Positions 25,654-34,995 of a DNA stretch of 64,000 nt are shown here, in pieces. Location of the stretch: NCBI RefSeq assembly GCF_002155695.1, contig NZ_MUYJ01000011.1, positions 1 to 64,000 of the forward strand, read 5' to 3'. The notes below the pieces were generated by a model. It worked only from the letters and a program-made list of their open reading frames with translations. It made no database searches and had not been told where the DNA came from. The DNA is from Erythrobacter tepidarius (GTDB taxonomy: Bacteria > Pseudomonadota > Alphaproteobacteria > Sphingomonadales > Sphingomonadaceae). Every line of letters starts with the position of its first letter. Within the stretch, counting starts at the first letter, position 1. The position numbers and the translations under genes were made by a program.

Positions 25654-26997
25654 TCAGCGCCAGGCGTGCACCGTGCCGCTGTCGTCGAGGATATAGAGAT
25701 AGCCGTCGGCCACCACCGGCGCGAGGCTGACCGGCTGGCCAAGATCGGCGAACAGCGCGGCCGAACCCTCGCCCACGCTGACCTTCCACACTTCCCCGCG
25801 CGAGCTGGCCACCCACAGCTGGCCGCCCGCAAGCACCGGGCCGGTCCAGAAGATCGGGCCCTTCTTGTCTTCCTCGTCCTTGTAGCGCTGGAGCTGGGTG
25901 ATCCAGCGCACCCGTCCGCTCGAGCGGGCGATGGCGAGCAGGCGCGCATCGTCGGTGAGCGTGAAGATCCACTCACCCGCGATCGCCGGGGTGGAGATGC
26001 CCGCGAGGTTCAATTCCCAGATGCGCTGGCCGGTAAGCAGTTCGTAGGCGGCCATGCGCCCGCCCTGCCCGAGCGCATAGACGCGGCCGGAATCGATGAT
26101 CGGATCGGCGTCGATATCGGTGATCGAGCCGACCGTGGTCGAGATATTGGTGCGCGCCAGCGCGTCCGACCACAGCGTGCGGCCGTTCTCGTAACGGTAG
26201 GCGCTCAGCTCGCCGCTCGAATAGCCGGCGATCACCGTGCCTTGCCCGGCGGCGGGCGCGGCGACGCCGAACACGCCCGACTGCGTGGCCGAGCCGCTTT
26301 CGTCCCACACGAGCGAGCCATCAGCGATGCTGAGCGCGATGATCTGGTTGTCCTGCGTCATCACGAACAGCTGCCCGAAGGCGATCGTCGGCGAACCGCG
26401 CAGCGGGCCGGCGGGCGTCACCTGCCACAGCACCTCGCCGGTTTCGGCGTTGAGCGCCTTGACCATACCCACCCCGTTGGTGGCGTAGAGCTTGCCCGCA
26501 TCGTAGCTGACCCCGCCGCCGAAGGCCGACGGCGCCTGGTCCTTGGTGATGTCGTCATCGCCGCGGGTCCACAGCCGCGCGCCGGTGTTCTTGTCGAAGG
26601 CGTGGATCACCCCGTCGGTGCCCTCGACGAACAGCTTGTTGCCGCCGATCACCGGAGCAGCGGCAAGGCGCCGGCGGTTGTTCGAACCGGCGATCTGCGC
26701 GGTCCATACCTTGCTCGGGTTCTCGGCCAGCGCGAGGTGGCCGTAGGACTTGCTCGCCGAGCCGCCGGCCTGCGACCATTCGGGATTGAGCCGCGCGGGC
26801 GGCAGGACCACGGCGATCGCGGCCAGCGCCGGATCGACCTCGGTCCCCCTTTCGATGCGCGAAAGGATCGGCATCCGGTTGCCCACGGTTGGCGTGGTCT
26901 TGTCGCCGCCGCCGAACAGGCCGCCCTTGCAGCCGGTCAATCCGGCCGCCATGATCCCGGCCAGCAAGGCAGCGCGCGCGATCTTCGTGTGTCTCAT
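25654..26997 (-). CDS. bamB: Outer membrane protein assembly factor BamB
   Basis: A 447-residue lipoprotein of the BAM complex that inserts beta-barrel proteins into the outer membrane. The lipobox LTGC gives acylated Cys23. The rest is a beta-propeller of PQQ-like blades, with repeated motifs such as GVIHAFDKNTGARLW, GMVKALNAETGEVLW, QIIALSIADGSLVW and RMAAYELLTGQRIW. The ATG at 26997 gives the proper lipoprotein signal. It follows the YfgM-like gene by 25 bases in the same direction, the usual pairing. A der GTPase gene, often next in this cluster, is not downstream here. Confidence 0.94.
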   Translation of the reverse strand: MRHTKIARAALLAGIMAAGLTGCKGGLFGGGDKTTPTVGNRMPILSRIERGTEVDPALAAIAVVLPPARLNPEWSQAGGSASKSYGHLALAENPSKVWTAQIAGSNNRRRLAAAPVIGGNKLFVEGTDGVIHAFDKNTGARLWTRGDDDITKDQAPSAFGGGVSYDAGKLYATNGVGMVKALNAETGEVLWQVTPAGPLRGSPTIAFGQLFVMTQDNQIIALSIADGSLVWDESGSATQSGVFGVAAPAAGQGTVIAGYSSGELSAYRYENGRTLWSDALARTNISTTVGSITDIDADPIIDSGRVYALGQGGRMAAYELLTGQRIWELNLAGISTPAIAGEWIFTLTDDARLLAIARSSGRVRWITQLQRYKDEEDKKGPIFWTGPVLAGGQLWVASSRGEVWKVSVGEGSAALFADLGQPVSLAPVVADGYLYILDDSGTVHAWR

Positions 26998-27022
26998 ACC
27001 CGTCCGTTTCAAGCTCTCATCC

Positions 27023-27826
27023 TCATTCGGCGCTAGCAGTAGCCGCTGCCGTTGCAGCCGTCCCTCCAGCGCGCATGCCGGCGGACGAGACCCCTTCATC
27101 CTCCAACAGCTTCTTGACATCGACAACCGCATCAACCCCAAGCAGGCCCGCCATCTGCCGCGCGCGCGAGCGCAGGGTGTCGGGCTGTTCCTCGTCCTTG
27201 GCGATCTGCGCGAACAGCTTGCCGGCCTCGGCCCGGTTGCCCGATTCCAGATATGCCATCGCCACCAGCTCGCCGGCGCTGCCGAACCATGGGTTGTCCG
27301 GCTTGGCGAGCGGGCCGAGCTTTGCGATCACATCGGCGGGCTTCATGCGGTCATAGCGGGCAGCGACATCGCGGATCGTCGCCAGATCGCGCAGCGCCGG
27401 CGGCGCATCGGCATCCGCTGCAACCTGCTGGTAGAGGCCCGAGGCCTTGTCCACCTCACCCTGTTCGAGCGCGGCGGCCGCCTGCAACATCCGCGCCGCG
27501 GTGCGCGCGCCGGCCGAGCCATCGTCGAGCAGCGGCGCGACCTTCTCGCTCGCGCCTGCAAAATCGCGCTGGTTGGCGGCATCGAGCGCGGAGATCAGCG
27601 TTTCGGACTGCGTCTCAAGCTGGCCTTCGCGGTAATTGTCCCACACCATATAGCCGCCCAGGCCCGCGATCAGGGCGATGATGCCGCCCAGCAGCTTGGG
27701 GCCGTGGTTGCGCAGGAATTCCAGCGCATCGTCCTGCCGCACCGCCTCGTCGATCTCGCGGATCAGGATGTCGTCCTCGGCCGGAACCGCAGGCGGTGAG
27801 GAAGGGGTGGTCGGAATGCGCGCCAT
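27023..27826 (-). CDS. YfgM-like membrane-anchored TPR protein
   Basis: A 267-residue protein with a cytoplasmic N-terminus, one membrane segment (about residues 44-62, LLGGIIALIAGLGGYMVW) and a periplasmic part built of tetratricopeptide-like helices. This is the layout of YfgM, an ancillary subunit of the SecYEG translocon that works with periplasmic chaperones. The C-terminal tail is Ala/Thr-rich. Position immediately upstream of bamB is the family's usual context. Confidence 0.88.
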   Translation of the reverse strand: MARIPTTPSSPPAVPAEDDILIREIDEAVRQDDALEFLRNHGPKLLGGIIALIAGLGGYMVWDNYREGQLETQSETLISALDAANQRDFAGASEKVAPLLDDGSAGARTAARMLQAAAALEQGEVDKASGLYQQVAADADAPPALRDLATIRDVAARYDRMKPADVIAKLGPLAKPDNPWFGSAGELVAMAYLESGNRAEAGKLFAQIAKDEEQPDTLRSRARQMAGLLGVDAVVDVKKLLEDEGVSSAGMRAGGTAATAAATASAE

Positions 27827-28009
27827 GCCGGCTGTGTATCCTTTGTGCGTGTAGGGCCTTGCGTTTGCCGCAGGCGGAACCTGCCGCGCTCTTTAGGCAG
27901 GTGTGCGGCCTTCCGCAATGGCGCGCGCAGCCCCGTCTGCCAATCTGCGCAGATCTGTGCAGCGCCTCGGTTGAACCGTCGATGAAGCGCGCCCGCCCAC
28001 CACCGACCG

Positions 28010-29152
28010 TCACAATGGCCGGCCCAGCGCCCCGCTATAGGCCGCGCGATAGGCGGCGATCATCTGCGCCGCATCGTAATGTGCCACAGCGCGGGCGCGG
28101 TTGGCCGCGCCGATCCGCGCGCGCAAGGCCGCGTCTCCGGCCAGTTCCTCCAACATCATCGCGAGCGCGTGCGGATCGTGCGGCGTGGCGATGAAAGGCC
28201 GGTTTTCCTCGGCCACCATCTGGCGCACATCGCCGACATCGGGCGCGGCCACCGGCAGGCCAGCGGCCATCGCCTCGATCACCGAAAGCGGGAACTGCTC
28301 GCTCGCCGAGGAGAGGGCGAAGATGTCGAACAGGCCGATGATCTTCGCCGGATCGGCGACCGCGCCGGGCAGGTGGACGCGGTGGCTGACCTCCAGCGCG
28401 TCGGCCCGCGCGGCGATCGCCTCGCGCTCTGGCCCCTCGCCGCAGATCACGAGATGCCATGCCTCGGGCAGGCCAGCCATCGCCTCGACCAGCATCGGCA
28501 ACTGCTTGACGGGACGCAGGCCCGCAAGCGTGCCGATCCACCGCTCGCCCCCGCGCTTGATGAGCCGCAGCGCACCCGGCTGGGGCGGGGCGGCGAAGGC
28601 GGCAGTGTCGATCCCGTTGGCGATCCGCAGCACCTTTTCGGGCGGCTGCCCCCAGGGGCCGGTGGCAATCGCCTCCAGCCCGGTCGAAGGCACGATCACC
28701 CGCGCCGCGCCGCGCAGTGCCGCGCGGCGATAGAGGTTGCGACGGGTCTTGAGACCGCCTGCCTCGTCCTCGTTGAAGCCGTCCTCGTGATGCACCAGCG
28801 GCGGCAGGCCGAAAACCTTGGCGAAGGCGGTGTGCGCCATGGCCACATCCATCGCGCCCCAGTTGTAGGTGAAGATCAGATCATAGGGCTTGAGCGCCTC
28901 GGCCATCGCCGCCAGCCGCCAGGGCGTGGGCAGGCCCTTGAGCGGGGGGAAATCCTTGGGGAAACGCACCTTGATGCCGGGGGCGATCAGGCCGCGCGCG
29001 CCCGTGGCCTCGGGTTCGGCAGAGACGATGGTGTGCTCCATCGCCGCCCCGAAAGCGTTCATCAGCCGAACGCTGCGCACTTCCTTGCCCCCGGCGGAAA
29101 AGGTGGAATGACAGTGAAGGACGCGCAAGGGTGCCCCGGCGTGCGCGCTCAT
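28010..29152 (-). CDS. Glycosyltransferase, GT-B fold (GT4/GT1 group)
   Basis: A 380-residue glycosyltransferase. The N-terminal acceptor domain opens with RVLHCHSTFSAGGKEVR; the C-terminal domain has GTLAGLRPVKQLPMLVEAM, LVICGEGPER, and the nucleotide-sugar motif SSASEQFPLSVIEAMAAGLPVAAPDVGDVRQ. The EX7E-type site fits a retaining enzyme of family GT4. Substrates are unknown; exopolysaccharide or glycolipid synthesis is likely by family. The ATG at 29152 overlaps the stop of the alpha/beta hydrolase gene by an ATGA-type junction, so the two are coupled. Confidence 0.87.
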   Translation of the reverse strand: MSAHAGAPLRVLHCHSTFSAGGKEVRSVRLMNAFGAAMEHTIVSAEPEATGARGLIAPGIKVRFPKDFPPLKGLPTPWRLAAMAEALKPYDLIFTYNWGAMDVAMAHTAFAKVFGLPPLVHHEDGFNEDEAGGLKTRRNLYRRAALRGAARVIVPSTGLEAIATGPWGQPPEKVLRIANGIDTAAFAAPPQPGALRLIKRGGERWIGTLAGLRPVKQLPMLVEAMAGLPEAWHLVICGEGPEREAIAARADALEVSHRVHLPGAVADPAKIIGLFDIFALSSASEQFPLSVIEAMAAGLPVAAPDVGDVRQMVAEENRPFIATPHDPHALAMMLEELAGDAALRARIGAANRARAVAHYDAAQMIAAYRAAYSGALGRPL

Positions 29153-30015
29153 GCAATCCCGTCCAGCAGCGCGTGGATCGCGGCGCGCACCTCCGGCTCG
29201 TCGAGCGTGGGTGCATGACCGACCCGCGGCACGGCGATCGTGCGCATCGCCGGGTTGCGCGCGCCCATCTGACGCACGGTTTCCGCGCTGAGCAGATCGG
29301 ACAGCTCGCCGCGCACCAGCAACATCGGCACATCACGCAGCGCCTCGAAGGCGAGCCACAGGTTGGGCGGCGCCGCATTGCCCGGCTTGGCGAAAGGCTC
29401 GGCAATCGCCATGTCGTAATCGAACCCGATCCGCCCGTTCTGCGTGACCACCATCGTGCGCTTGGCCATGTCGAGCCACTGGTCGAGATCATAATCGGGA
29501 AAGGCCGCGCCGTGGATCGCCTGCAACCCGCGCGCGGCGTGGACCCAGGTCGGATAGGAGCGGCCCTGTCCGACATAGCTGGAAATCCGCTCCAGCCCTG
29601 CGGCTTCAACCTCCGGGCCGATATCGTTCATCACCACCGCCGCGATCCGCCCCGGCTGGTTGGCCGCCATCAGCATCGTCATCAGCCCGCCCATCGAGGT
29701 GCCGATCGCGATGAAGCGGGTGATGCCTTGCTCGGCCAGCAGCTTTTCGACATCGCTGACATAGACCAACGGATTGTAGGTATTGGAATCGGGCGCATAG
29801 TCGCTGAGGCCGCGCCCGCGCATTTCCGGCACGATCACGCGCCGGCGGGCGCACAGATCATCGGCGAGCGGGCCGAAATCCCGGGCATTGCGGGTGAGAC
29901 CGTGCAAGCACAGCACCGGCAGCGCGGCGGTGCCTTCGGGGCCGGGATAGTTGCGGTAATGGAGGTTGAGGCCGTCGCTGCTGGTCCAGTAGCGATCTTC
30001 GTAATGTGCAGCCAT
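29149..30015 (-). CDS. Alpha/beta hydrolase
   Basis: A 288-residue enzyme of the alpha/beta hydrolase fold. The nucleophile elbow is GTSMGG with S107, the oxyanion-side motif is LCLHGLTRNARDF, and the catalytic histidine is in RVGHAPTLDEP. The acid is probably the Asp of VRGELSDLLSA. It has no signal peptide. The substrate cannot be read from sequence; esters or lactones are usual. It is the first gene of a two-gene unit with the glycosyltransferase. The ATG at 30015 gives the natural N-terminus although the frame is open to 30645. Confidence 0.88.
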   Translation of the reverse strand: MAAHYEDRYWTSSDGLNLHYRNYPGPEGTAALPVLCLHGLTRNARDFGPLADDLCARRRVIVPEMRGRGLSDYAPDSNTYNPLVYVSDVEKLLAEQGITRFIAIGTSMGGLMTMLMAANQPGRIAAVVMNDIGPEVEAAGLERISSYVGQGRSYPTWVHAARGLQAIHGAAFPDYDLDQWLDMAKRTMVVTQNGRIGFDYDMAIAEPFAKPGNAAPPNLWLAFEALRDVPMLLVRGELSDLLSAETVRQMGARNPAMRTIAVPRVGHAPTLDEPEVRAAIHALLDGIA

Positions 30016-30107
30016 GAACGGCGATATTCCCTTGGTGCGAAAGGCAAGCGCCCGAAGTGCGGTGAAGCCGCCTTGCGCGCTTGCGTGCTTGCGCCCACTA
30101 TCGCGGC

Positions 30108-31529
30108 ATGAGCTTGGCCATGCAACACCCGACATCAGCCGTCCCCTATCGCGGCGATCCCGCCATTCTTGCGCTCGCCGACTGGCTGGCCAGCCCGGTC
30201 GCCGCGGCGGATTTTCCCGAGGCGCGGCTGCGGTTTCGCAATGATCGCGCCGCCGCGAGCGTCGGCCTCGCGAGCCTTGAGGATGATGTATGGACCGCGC
30301 ATTTCGGACGCTTCGTCCCGCTCGAGGCCAATCTGCCGCAGCCGCTGGCGCTGAAATATCATGGCCACCAATTCCGCGTGTACAATCCCGAAATCGGGGA
30401 CGGGCGCGGGTTCCTGTTCGCGCAGCTGCGCGATCATCGCGGGCGGCTGATGGACCTGGGCACCAAGGGTTCGGGCACCACGCCTTACAGCCGTTCGGGC
30501 GACGGACGGCTGACGCTGAAGGGCGCGGTGCGCGAGATCCTCGCCACCGAGATGCTCGAAGCGCTCGGGGTGAACACCTCGCGAACCCTGAGCGTAATCG
30601 AGACCGGCGAGCAGCTGTGGCGCAACGACGAGCCCTCGCCCACACGCTCGGCGGTGCTCGTGCGGTTGAGCCATTCGCATATCCGCATCGGCACCTTCCA
30701 GCGGCTGCTGGCGATCGAGGATAGGGATGCCATGGCGGCGCTGGTCGACTATTGTCTCACCAACTTCCCCGGCCCGCTCCCCCCCGCCGACGCTCCGGGG
30801 CGTGATGAACCGGCGGTTATCCTGATGCACCAGGTGACCGAACGCATGGCCGATCTGGCCGCCAGCTACATGGTCGCAGGCTTCGTCCACGGGGTGCTCA
30901 ACACCGACAACATGAACATTACCGGCGAGAGCTTCGATTATGGCCCGTGGCGCTGGCTGCCTGCGTGGGATCCCTCCTTCACCGCCGCCTATTTCGACCA
31001 CGCGGGGCTTTATGCCTTCGGCCGCCAGCCCGAGGCGCTGCACTGGAACTGCGGCCAGTTCGCCGTGGCGCTGCGGCTGCTGGCCGACTCCGCGCCGCTG
31101 ATCGCTGCGCTCGAACGTTTCGGCCCGCTCTACATGGAGAACGTGGCGCGCCGCTGGTGCTGGCGGCTGGGCGTGGAGCCGCGCGGGATCGAGGAGGACA
31201 CCCGCCTCGTGGCGCTGTGCGAGCAGGCGATGCGCGAGGGCCGCCTTCAGCCAGATGCCTTCTTCTTTGCCCACCGCGGCGGGCGCGGCGCAGCGCAAGG
31301 CGCTTTGGCAGAGGCGCTGGCAGACTACACGCCCTTGCCCTCGGCACATGCCTATTGGAGCGATGCCAAGCCGCAATCGCTGCTGATCGACGAGGTCGAG
31401 GCGATCTGGGCCGCGATCGACCAGAGCGATGACTGGCGCCCGCTTTACGCCAAGGTGGAAGCCCTGCGTCGGATGGGAGCGGCCCACGGCCCCGCACCGC
31501 TCGCCGCGGGCCACAGGGCTAACACCTAG
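30108..31529 (+). CDS. selO: SelO-family protein adenylyltransferase (YdiU)
   Basis: A 473-residue pseudokinase-fold enzyme that transfers AMP to protein side chains, linked in E. coli to redox homeostasis. Recognisable motifs are LKYHGHQFRVYNPEIGDGRG, DLGTKGSGTTPYSRSGDGRLTLKGAVRE, MVAGFVHGVLNTDNMNITGESFDYGP and the metal-binding region. E. coli SelO ends in a conserved Cys-Ser-Ser; this protein ends in a different Ala-rich tail with no cysteine. The ATG at 30108 is preferred over one at 30081. Confidence 0.9.
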   Translation: MSLAMQHPTSAVPYRGDPAILALADWLASPVAAADFPEARLRFRNDRAAASVGLASLEDDVWTAHFGRFVPLEANLPQPLALKYHGHQFRVYNPEIGDGRGFLFAQLRDHRGRLMDLGTKGSGTTPYSRSGDGRLTLKGAVREILATEMLEALGVNTSRTLSVIETGEQLWRNDEPSPTRSAVLVRLSHSHIRIGTFQRLLAIEDRDAMAALVDYCLTNFPGPLPPADAPGRDEPAVILMHQVTERMADLAASYMVAGFVHGVLNTDNMNITGESFDYGPWRWLPAWDPSFTAAYFDHAGLYAFGRQPEALHWNCGQFAVALRLLADSAPLIAALERFGPLYMENVARRWCWRLGVEPRGIEEDTRLVALCEQAMREGRLQPDAFFFAHRGGRGAAQGALAEALADYTPLPSAHAYWSDAKPQSLLIDEVEAIWAAIDQSDDWRPLYAKVEALRRMGAAHGPAPLAAGHRANT

Positions 31530-31630
31530 ACAGAGGCCGAAAGGCGTTCACCCTATCTTTTTGTCCTCAGGCACATTACCTCTCGCGCCCGCCAGACGGA
31601 TCATGCAGTTCAAGAGGGAGGAGAGGCACC

Positions 31631-33043
31631 GTGACCGACAATATCCTCGTATCCTTCGAACCTGCCAGCGGCGAGGAAATCTGGCGTGGCATGCACGGCG
31701 ATGTCGAAGCTGCCGTTGCCAGCGCGCGCCGGGCCTGGCCGGCATGGGCCGCACAGCCGCTCACCAACCGCATCGCCCTGCTGCGCGCCTTCGCCAACGA
31801 AGTGCGGCGCGAGAGCGAACCGCTCGCCGAGCTGATCGCACGCGAGTCAGGCAAGCCCCTGTGGGAAGCCCGCAGCGAAATCGATGCGGTGGTGAACAAG
31901 GTCGATATTGCGGTGCAGGCCTATGCTGAACGCACCGGCAAGAAGAAGTTCGACGCCGGGATAGGCGCGAGCGCGGCGGTGCGCCACAAGCCGCACGGGG
32001 TGATGGTGGTACTCGGCCCCTACAACTTCCCCATGCATCTGCCCAATGGCCACATTGTCCCCGCACTGATCGCGGGCAATGCGGTGCTGTTCAAGCCTTC
32101 GGAAAAGACCCCGGCCGTGGGCGAGGCGCTGGTCGCCTGCCTGCACCGCGCCGGCGTTCCGGAGGATGTGGTGCAGCTTGTCATCGGCGGGCCGGAAGAA
32201 GGCAAGGCGCTGGTCGCCCATCCTGGGATTGACGGGGTGCTTTTCACCGGCTCGGTCAATGCCGGCATCGCGATCAACCGCAAGCTTGCCGCCAATCCGG
32301 GCAAGATTGTCGCGCTGGAGATGGGCGGCAACAATCCGATCGTGGTGATCGACACGCCCAAGCTGACGGATGCCGCGACACTTATCCTCCAGAGCGCCTT
32401 CACCACCGCCGGGCAGCGCTGTACCGCCGCGCGGCGGCTAATCGTCAAGGACAGCGTTTATGACGACCTGATGGCCGAGCTGGTGCCGCTGGCGCGCAAG
32501 CTGATGATCGGCGACCCGCTCGGCGAACCGCAACCTTTCATGGGGCCGGTGATCGACAACGAGACCGCAGACCGCCTGTCGGTAAGCTTCGTCGCGCTGA
32601 TGACAGCGGGCGGTCGGCCCCTGCTGCACATGCGCCGCACCATCCCCGATCTGCCCTTCCTTACCCCAGGCATCATCGATGTCACCGATATTCCCGAACG
32701 TCCCGATATCGAGCTGTTCGGACCGCTGCTGCAAGTGATCCGGGTGCCCGATCTCGATGCCGGCATCACCGAGGCGAACAACACCCGTTTCGGCCTTTCG
32801 GCCTCGCTGATCGGTGGGACGCCGGAGGATTACGGGCGGTTCTGGGCCAATATCCGCGCCGGGATCATCAACTGGAACGGGCCGACCAACGGCGCCTCGT
32901 CCAAGGCCCCCTTCGGCGGGATCGGCCTTTCCGGCAATCACCGCCCGGCAGCCTATTACGCGGCCGACTACTGCGCCTATCCCGTCGCCAGCACCGAGAT
33001 GGATCAGCCGCGCGCCACGATCGGGGTCGGCCTGCGGCCCTAG
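31631..33043 (+). CDS. astD: Succinylglutamate-semialdehyde dehydrogenase
   Basis: A 470-residue NAD-dependent aldehyde dehydrogenase of the arginine succinyltransferase pathway, oxidising succinylglutamate semialdehyde to succinylglutamate. The general base E230 (ALEMGGNNP) and nucleophile C264 (GQRCTAARR) are visible, and the sequence LGPYNFPMHLPNGHIVPAL plus GASSKAPFGGIGLSGNHRP fits AstD better than other aldehyde dehydrogenases. No astA, astB, astC or astE is adjacent, so the gene is separate from the rest of the pathway, if that exists in this genome. The ribosome binding site GGGAGGAGAGG lies just upstream. Confidence 0.9.
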   Translation: MTDNILVSFEPASGEEIWRGMHGDVEAAVASARRAWPAWAAQPLTNRIALLRAFANEVRRESEPLAELIARESGKPLWEARSEIDAVVNKVDIAVQAYAERTGKKKFDAGIGASAAVRHKPHGVMVVLGPYNFPMHLPNGHIVPALIAGNAVLFKPSEKTPAVGEALVACLHRAGVPEDVVQLVIGGPEEGKALVAHPGIDGVLFTGSVNAGIAINRKLAANPGKIVALEMGGNNPIVVIDTPKLTDAATLILQSAFTTAGQRCTAARRLIVKDSVYDDLMAELVPLARKLMIGDPLGEPQPFMGPVIDNETADRLSVSFVALMTAGGRPLLHMRRTIPDLPFLTPGIIDVTDIPERPDIELFGPLLQVIRVPDLDAGITEANNTRFGLSASLIGGTPEDYGRFWANIRAGIINWNGPTNGASSKAPFGGIGLSGNHRPAAYYAADYCAYPVASTEMDQPRATIGVGLRP

Positions 33044-33762
33044 CCTGCCCTATAGTAGAGATCGACGGCAGTAAGCCCGCCCGCGGCCTTGCGCACCGTC
33101 ACCAGCAGCGCCTCGCCCGAGGCACCACGCGCCGTGATGCTCGCGCCCGGGCCTTCCCCGGCGCGGCGATGGCGCTGCGGCGCAAGCCCGGCACGCCCCG
33201 CGCGGACATAGTGATATTGCAGCACGTCCTCGTCCGGGGCAGCGGTGTAGTAGCGGATTACCCGCAAACGGCAGCCGGCGGCATCGCGCCCACCAGCCTG
33301 CACCACCATGCCCTGCGGCATGATCGCGGCGGCCTGCGGCAGCTTCGCGGCCCAGCCGAAACCCTCCTCAAGACCGGCGATGCAGGTTTGGGGTGCGCCG
33401 ATGGCGGCAAGCGCGTCCTGCGCCTTGGCGCCCGGCACCGGGAGCGCGAAAGGCGCGGCAACGGGCGAAGGCAGCGGCATGATCGGCCCCTCCGATAGCA
33501 GTTCGAGCCGTCCCGCCTCGCGCGCCGCCTGGGCGGCCTCGGGGGTCGCGGGAAGCAACGGCAGCGCGGTGTCGGAAAAACCGAGGAGCGCATTGGCCTC
33601 GTTGCGGGCCGACAGATCGGGATCGCTCATCAGCGGATCGTGGAGCACGGCGGCGACCAGCGGGTCGGTGGCGAAGGGCTCGTCCGGGACGCCGGCCGAC
33701 GGCGCATCCGAACAGGCAGCGGCCAGCAAGGCAGGCAGGAGAGACAGGGCAGCGCGACGCAT
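33040..33762 (-). CDS. Putative lipoprotein of unknown function
   Basis: 240 residues. The start MRRAALSLLPALLAAAC carries a lipobox with acylated Cys17. The middle is rich in Ala and Pro. The C-terminal part (about 130-240) contains PQTCIAGLEEGFGWAAKLPQ, CRLRVIRYYTAAPDEDVLQYHYVRA and a final strand VTVRKAAGGLTAVDLYYRAG, suggesting a small beta domain. No family is recognised. It overlaps the end of astD tail to tail by four bases. Confidence 0.65.
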   Translation of the reverse strand: MRRAALSLLPALLAAACSDAPSAGVPDEPFATDPLVAAVLHDPLMSDPDLSARNEANALLGFSDTALPLLPATPEAAQAAREAGRLELLSEGPIMPLPSPVAAPFALPVPGAKAQDALAAIGAPQTCIAGLEEGFGWAAKLPQAAAIMPQGMVVQAGGRDAAGCRLRVIRYYTAAPDEDVLQYHYVRAGRAGLAPQRHRRAGEGPGASITARGASGEALLVTVRKAAGGLTAVDLYYRAG

Positions 33763-34092
33763 ATGCCGAAGATGGCACAAGATGGTTAACAAAGGCCGCG
33801 CGCGTCCGGTTGGAGGCGCCCCCGGCAAGCCCGAAGACTGCCGGAGGCGCTTCCCGCGAAGCCCGAAGGATCCGCGCCGGCGACCGCTTGGTGGGAACGG
33901 CCGCAAGGGACAGGAAAGCCGCGTCAGAGAGAGGGGAGAATCGGCGGCCCCATTGTCTTTGTTCATTTATAGATGGATCTACATGAACGAATCCGCAGCG
34001 CGCGTGACAGCAAGCGTTCATCGGCGGTGCGCGGCCTTGCCGTGTGCCGGCCGCTTGCGCAGGGATGGCGCGGGGCCTAACGGCAGCGCTCC
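33763..34092. other. Gene-free interval upstream of rarD
   Basis: These 330 bases hold no supported gene. A long plus-strand frame (33308-34096) crosses it but is antisense to the lipoprotein gene and shows no likeness. A small inverted repeat GTTCAT (33961-33966) / ATGAAC (33983-33988) lies about 105 bases before rarD in a locally AT-rich stretch that may hold its promoter. Confidence 0.45.
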
Positions 34093-34995
34093 ATGACTGC
34101 CCCGGCTTCCTCCTCGCATCCCCCCTCCGGCCTGCTCCCGGCGGTCGGAGCCTACCTCATCTGGGGGTTCCTGCCGCTTTACCTGATGCTGGTAGAGACC
34201 GTGCCGGCCTTCGAGTTCGTCGCCTGGCGAATCATCTGGACGCTGCCGCTGTGCCTCGTCATCCTCGCCTTGCGCCGCCAGTTCGCCGACCTGTTCCGCG
34301 CGCTTCGCAGCCCGCGCGCGATGCTGGCCCTGATGGCTTCGGCGGTGCTGATCGGGATCAACTGGTTCGTTTACATCTGGGCGATCATGGCGGGGCAGGT
34401 CTATGCGACCTCGATCGGCTATTACCTCAACCCACTGATCAACGTGCTGCTCGGCACGCTGCTGCTGGGCGAAACCCTCTCGCGCCGCCAGTGGATCGCC
34501 GTCGCGATCGCTGCGGCGGCGGTGGCGCTGCTGGCGGCAGGGGCGCTCACCAGCCTGTGGATCAGCCTCACGCTCGCTTTCACCTTCTCGCTCTACGGTC
34601 TTGTCCGAAAGCAGGTGGCTGTCGATTCGCTGCCCGGCCTGACGATCGAGAGCGCGATCCTGCTCGTGCCCGCCATCGCCATCGCCGGGTGGTATGCGAT
34701 CGGCCCGCAAGGCTCGTCCTTCGGGCAGGAGTGGGGGATGAGCGCCCTGATCGTCTTCTCGGGCGTGGTCACGGCCGTGCCGCTGCTGCTGTTCGCCATC
34801 GCCGCGCGGCGGATGGATTATTCGGCGCTGGGCTTCATCCAGTATCTCTCGCCCACGATCGTGTTCCTTCTCGGCCTGTTCGTCTTCGGCCAGCCGCTCG
34901 CACCCGCCAAACTGGCCAGCTTCGTGCTGATCTGGATCGCGGTGGGGGTGTTCGCGTGGGATCTGTGGATGAAACGACGGACGGCGTCAGCCTAG
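34093..34995 (+). CDS. rarD: EamA family transporter RarD
   Basis: A 300-residue inner-membrane protein with ten predicted membrane segments in two EamA repeats. The N-terminal GLLPAVGAYLIWGFLPLYLM and the stretch NWFVYIWAIMAGQVYATSIGYYLNPLINVLLG are characteristic of RarD. Its transported substrate is not settled. Its stop codon overlaps the pyrC end by nine bases in convergent orientation. Confidence 0.9.
   Translation: MTAPASSSHPPSGLLPAVGAYLIWGFLPLYLMLVETVPAFEFVAWRIIWTLPLCLVILALRRQFADLFRALRSPRAMLALMASAVLIGINWFVYIWAIMAGQVYATSIGYYLNPLINVLLGTLLLGETLSRRQWIAVAIAAAAVALLAAGALTSLWISLTLAFTFSLYGLVRKQVAVDSLPGLTIESAILLVPAIAIAGWYAIGPQGSSFGQEWGMSALIVFSGVVTAVPLLLFAIAARRMDYSALGFIQYLSPTIVFLLGLFVFGQPLAPAKLASFVLIWIAVGVFAWDLWMKRRTASA

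Noticed and set aside
31530-31630. A GCCGAAAGGC mini-hairpin with a nearby T run after selO
   Set aside because: The stem is only three pairs and the T run is about 15 bases away, so it does not qualify as a terminator.
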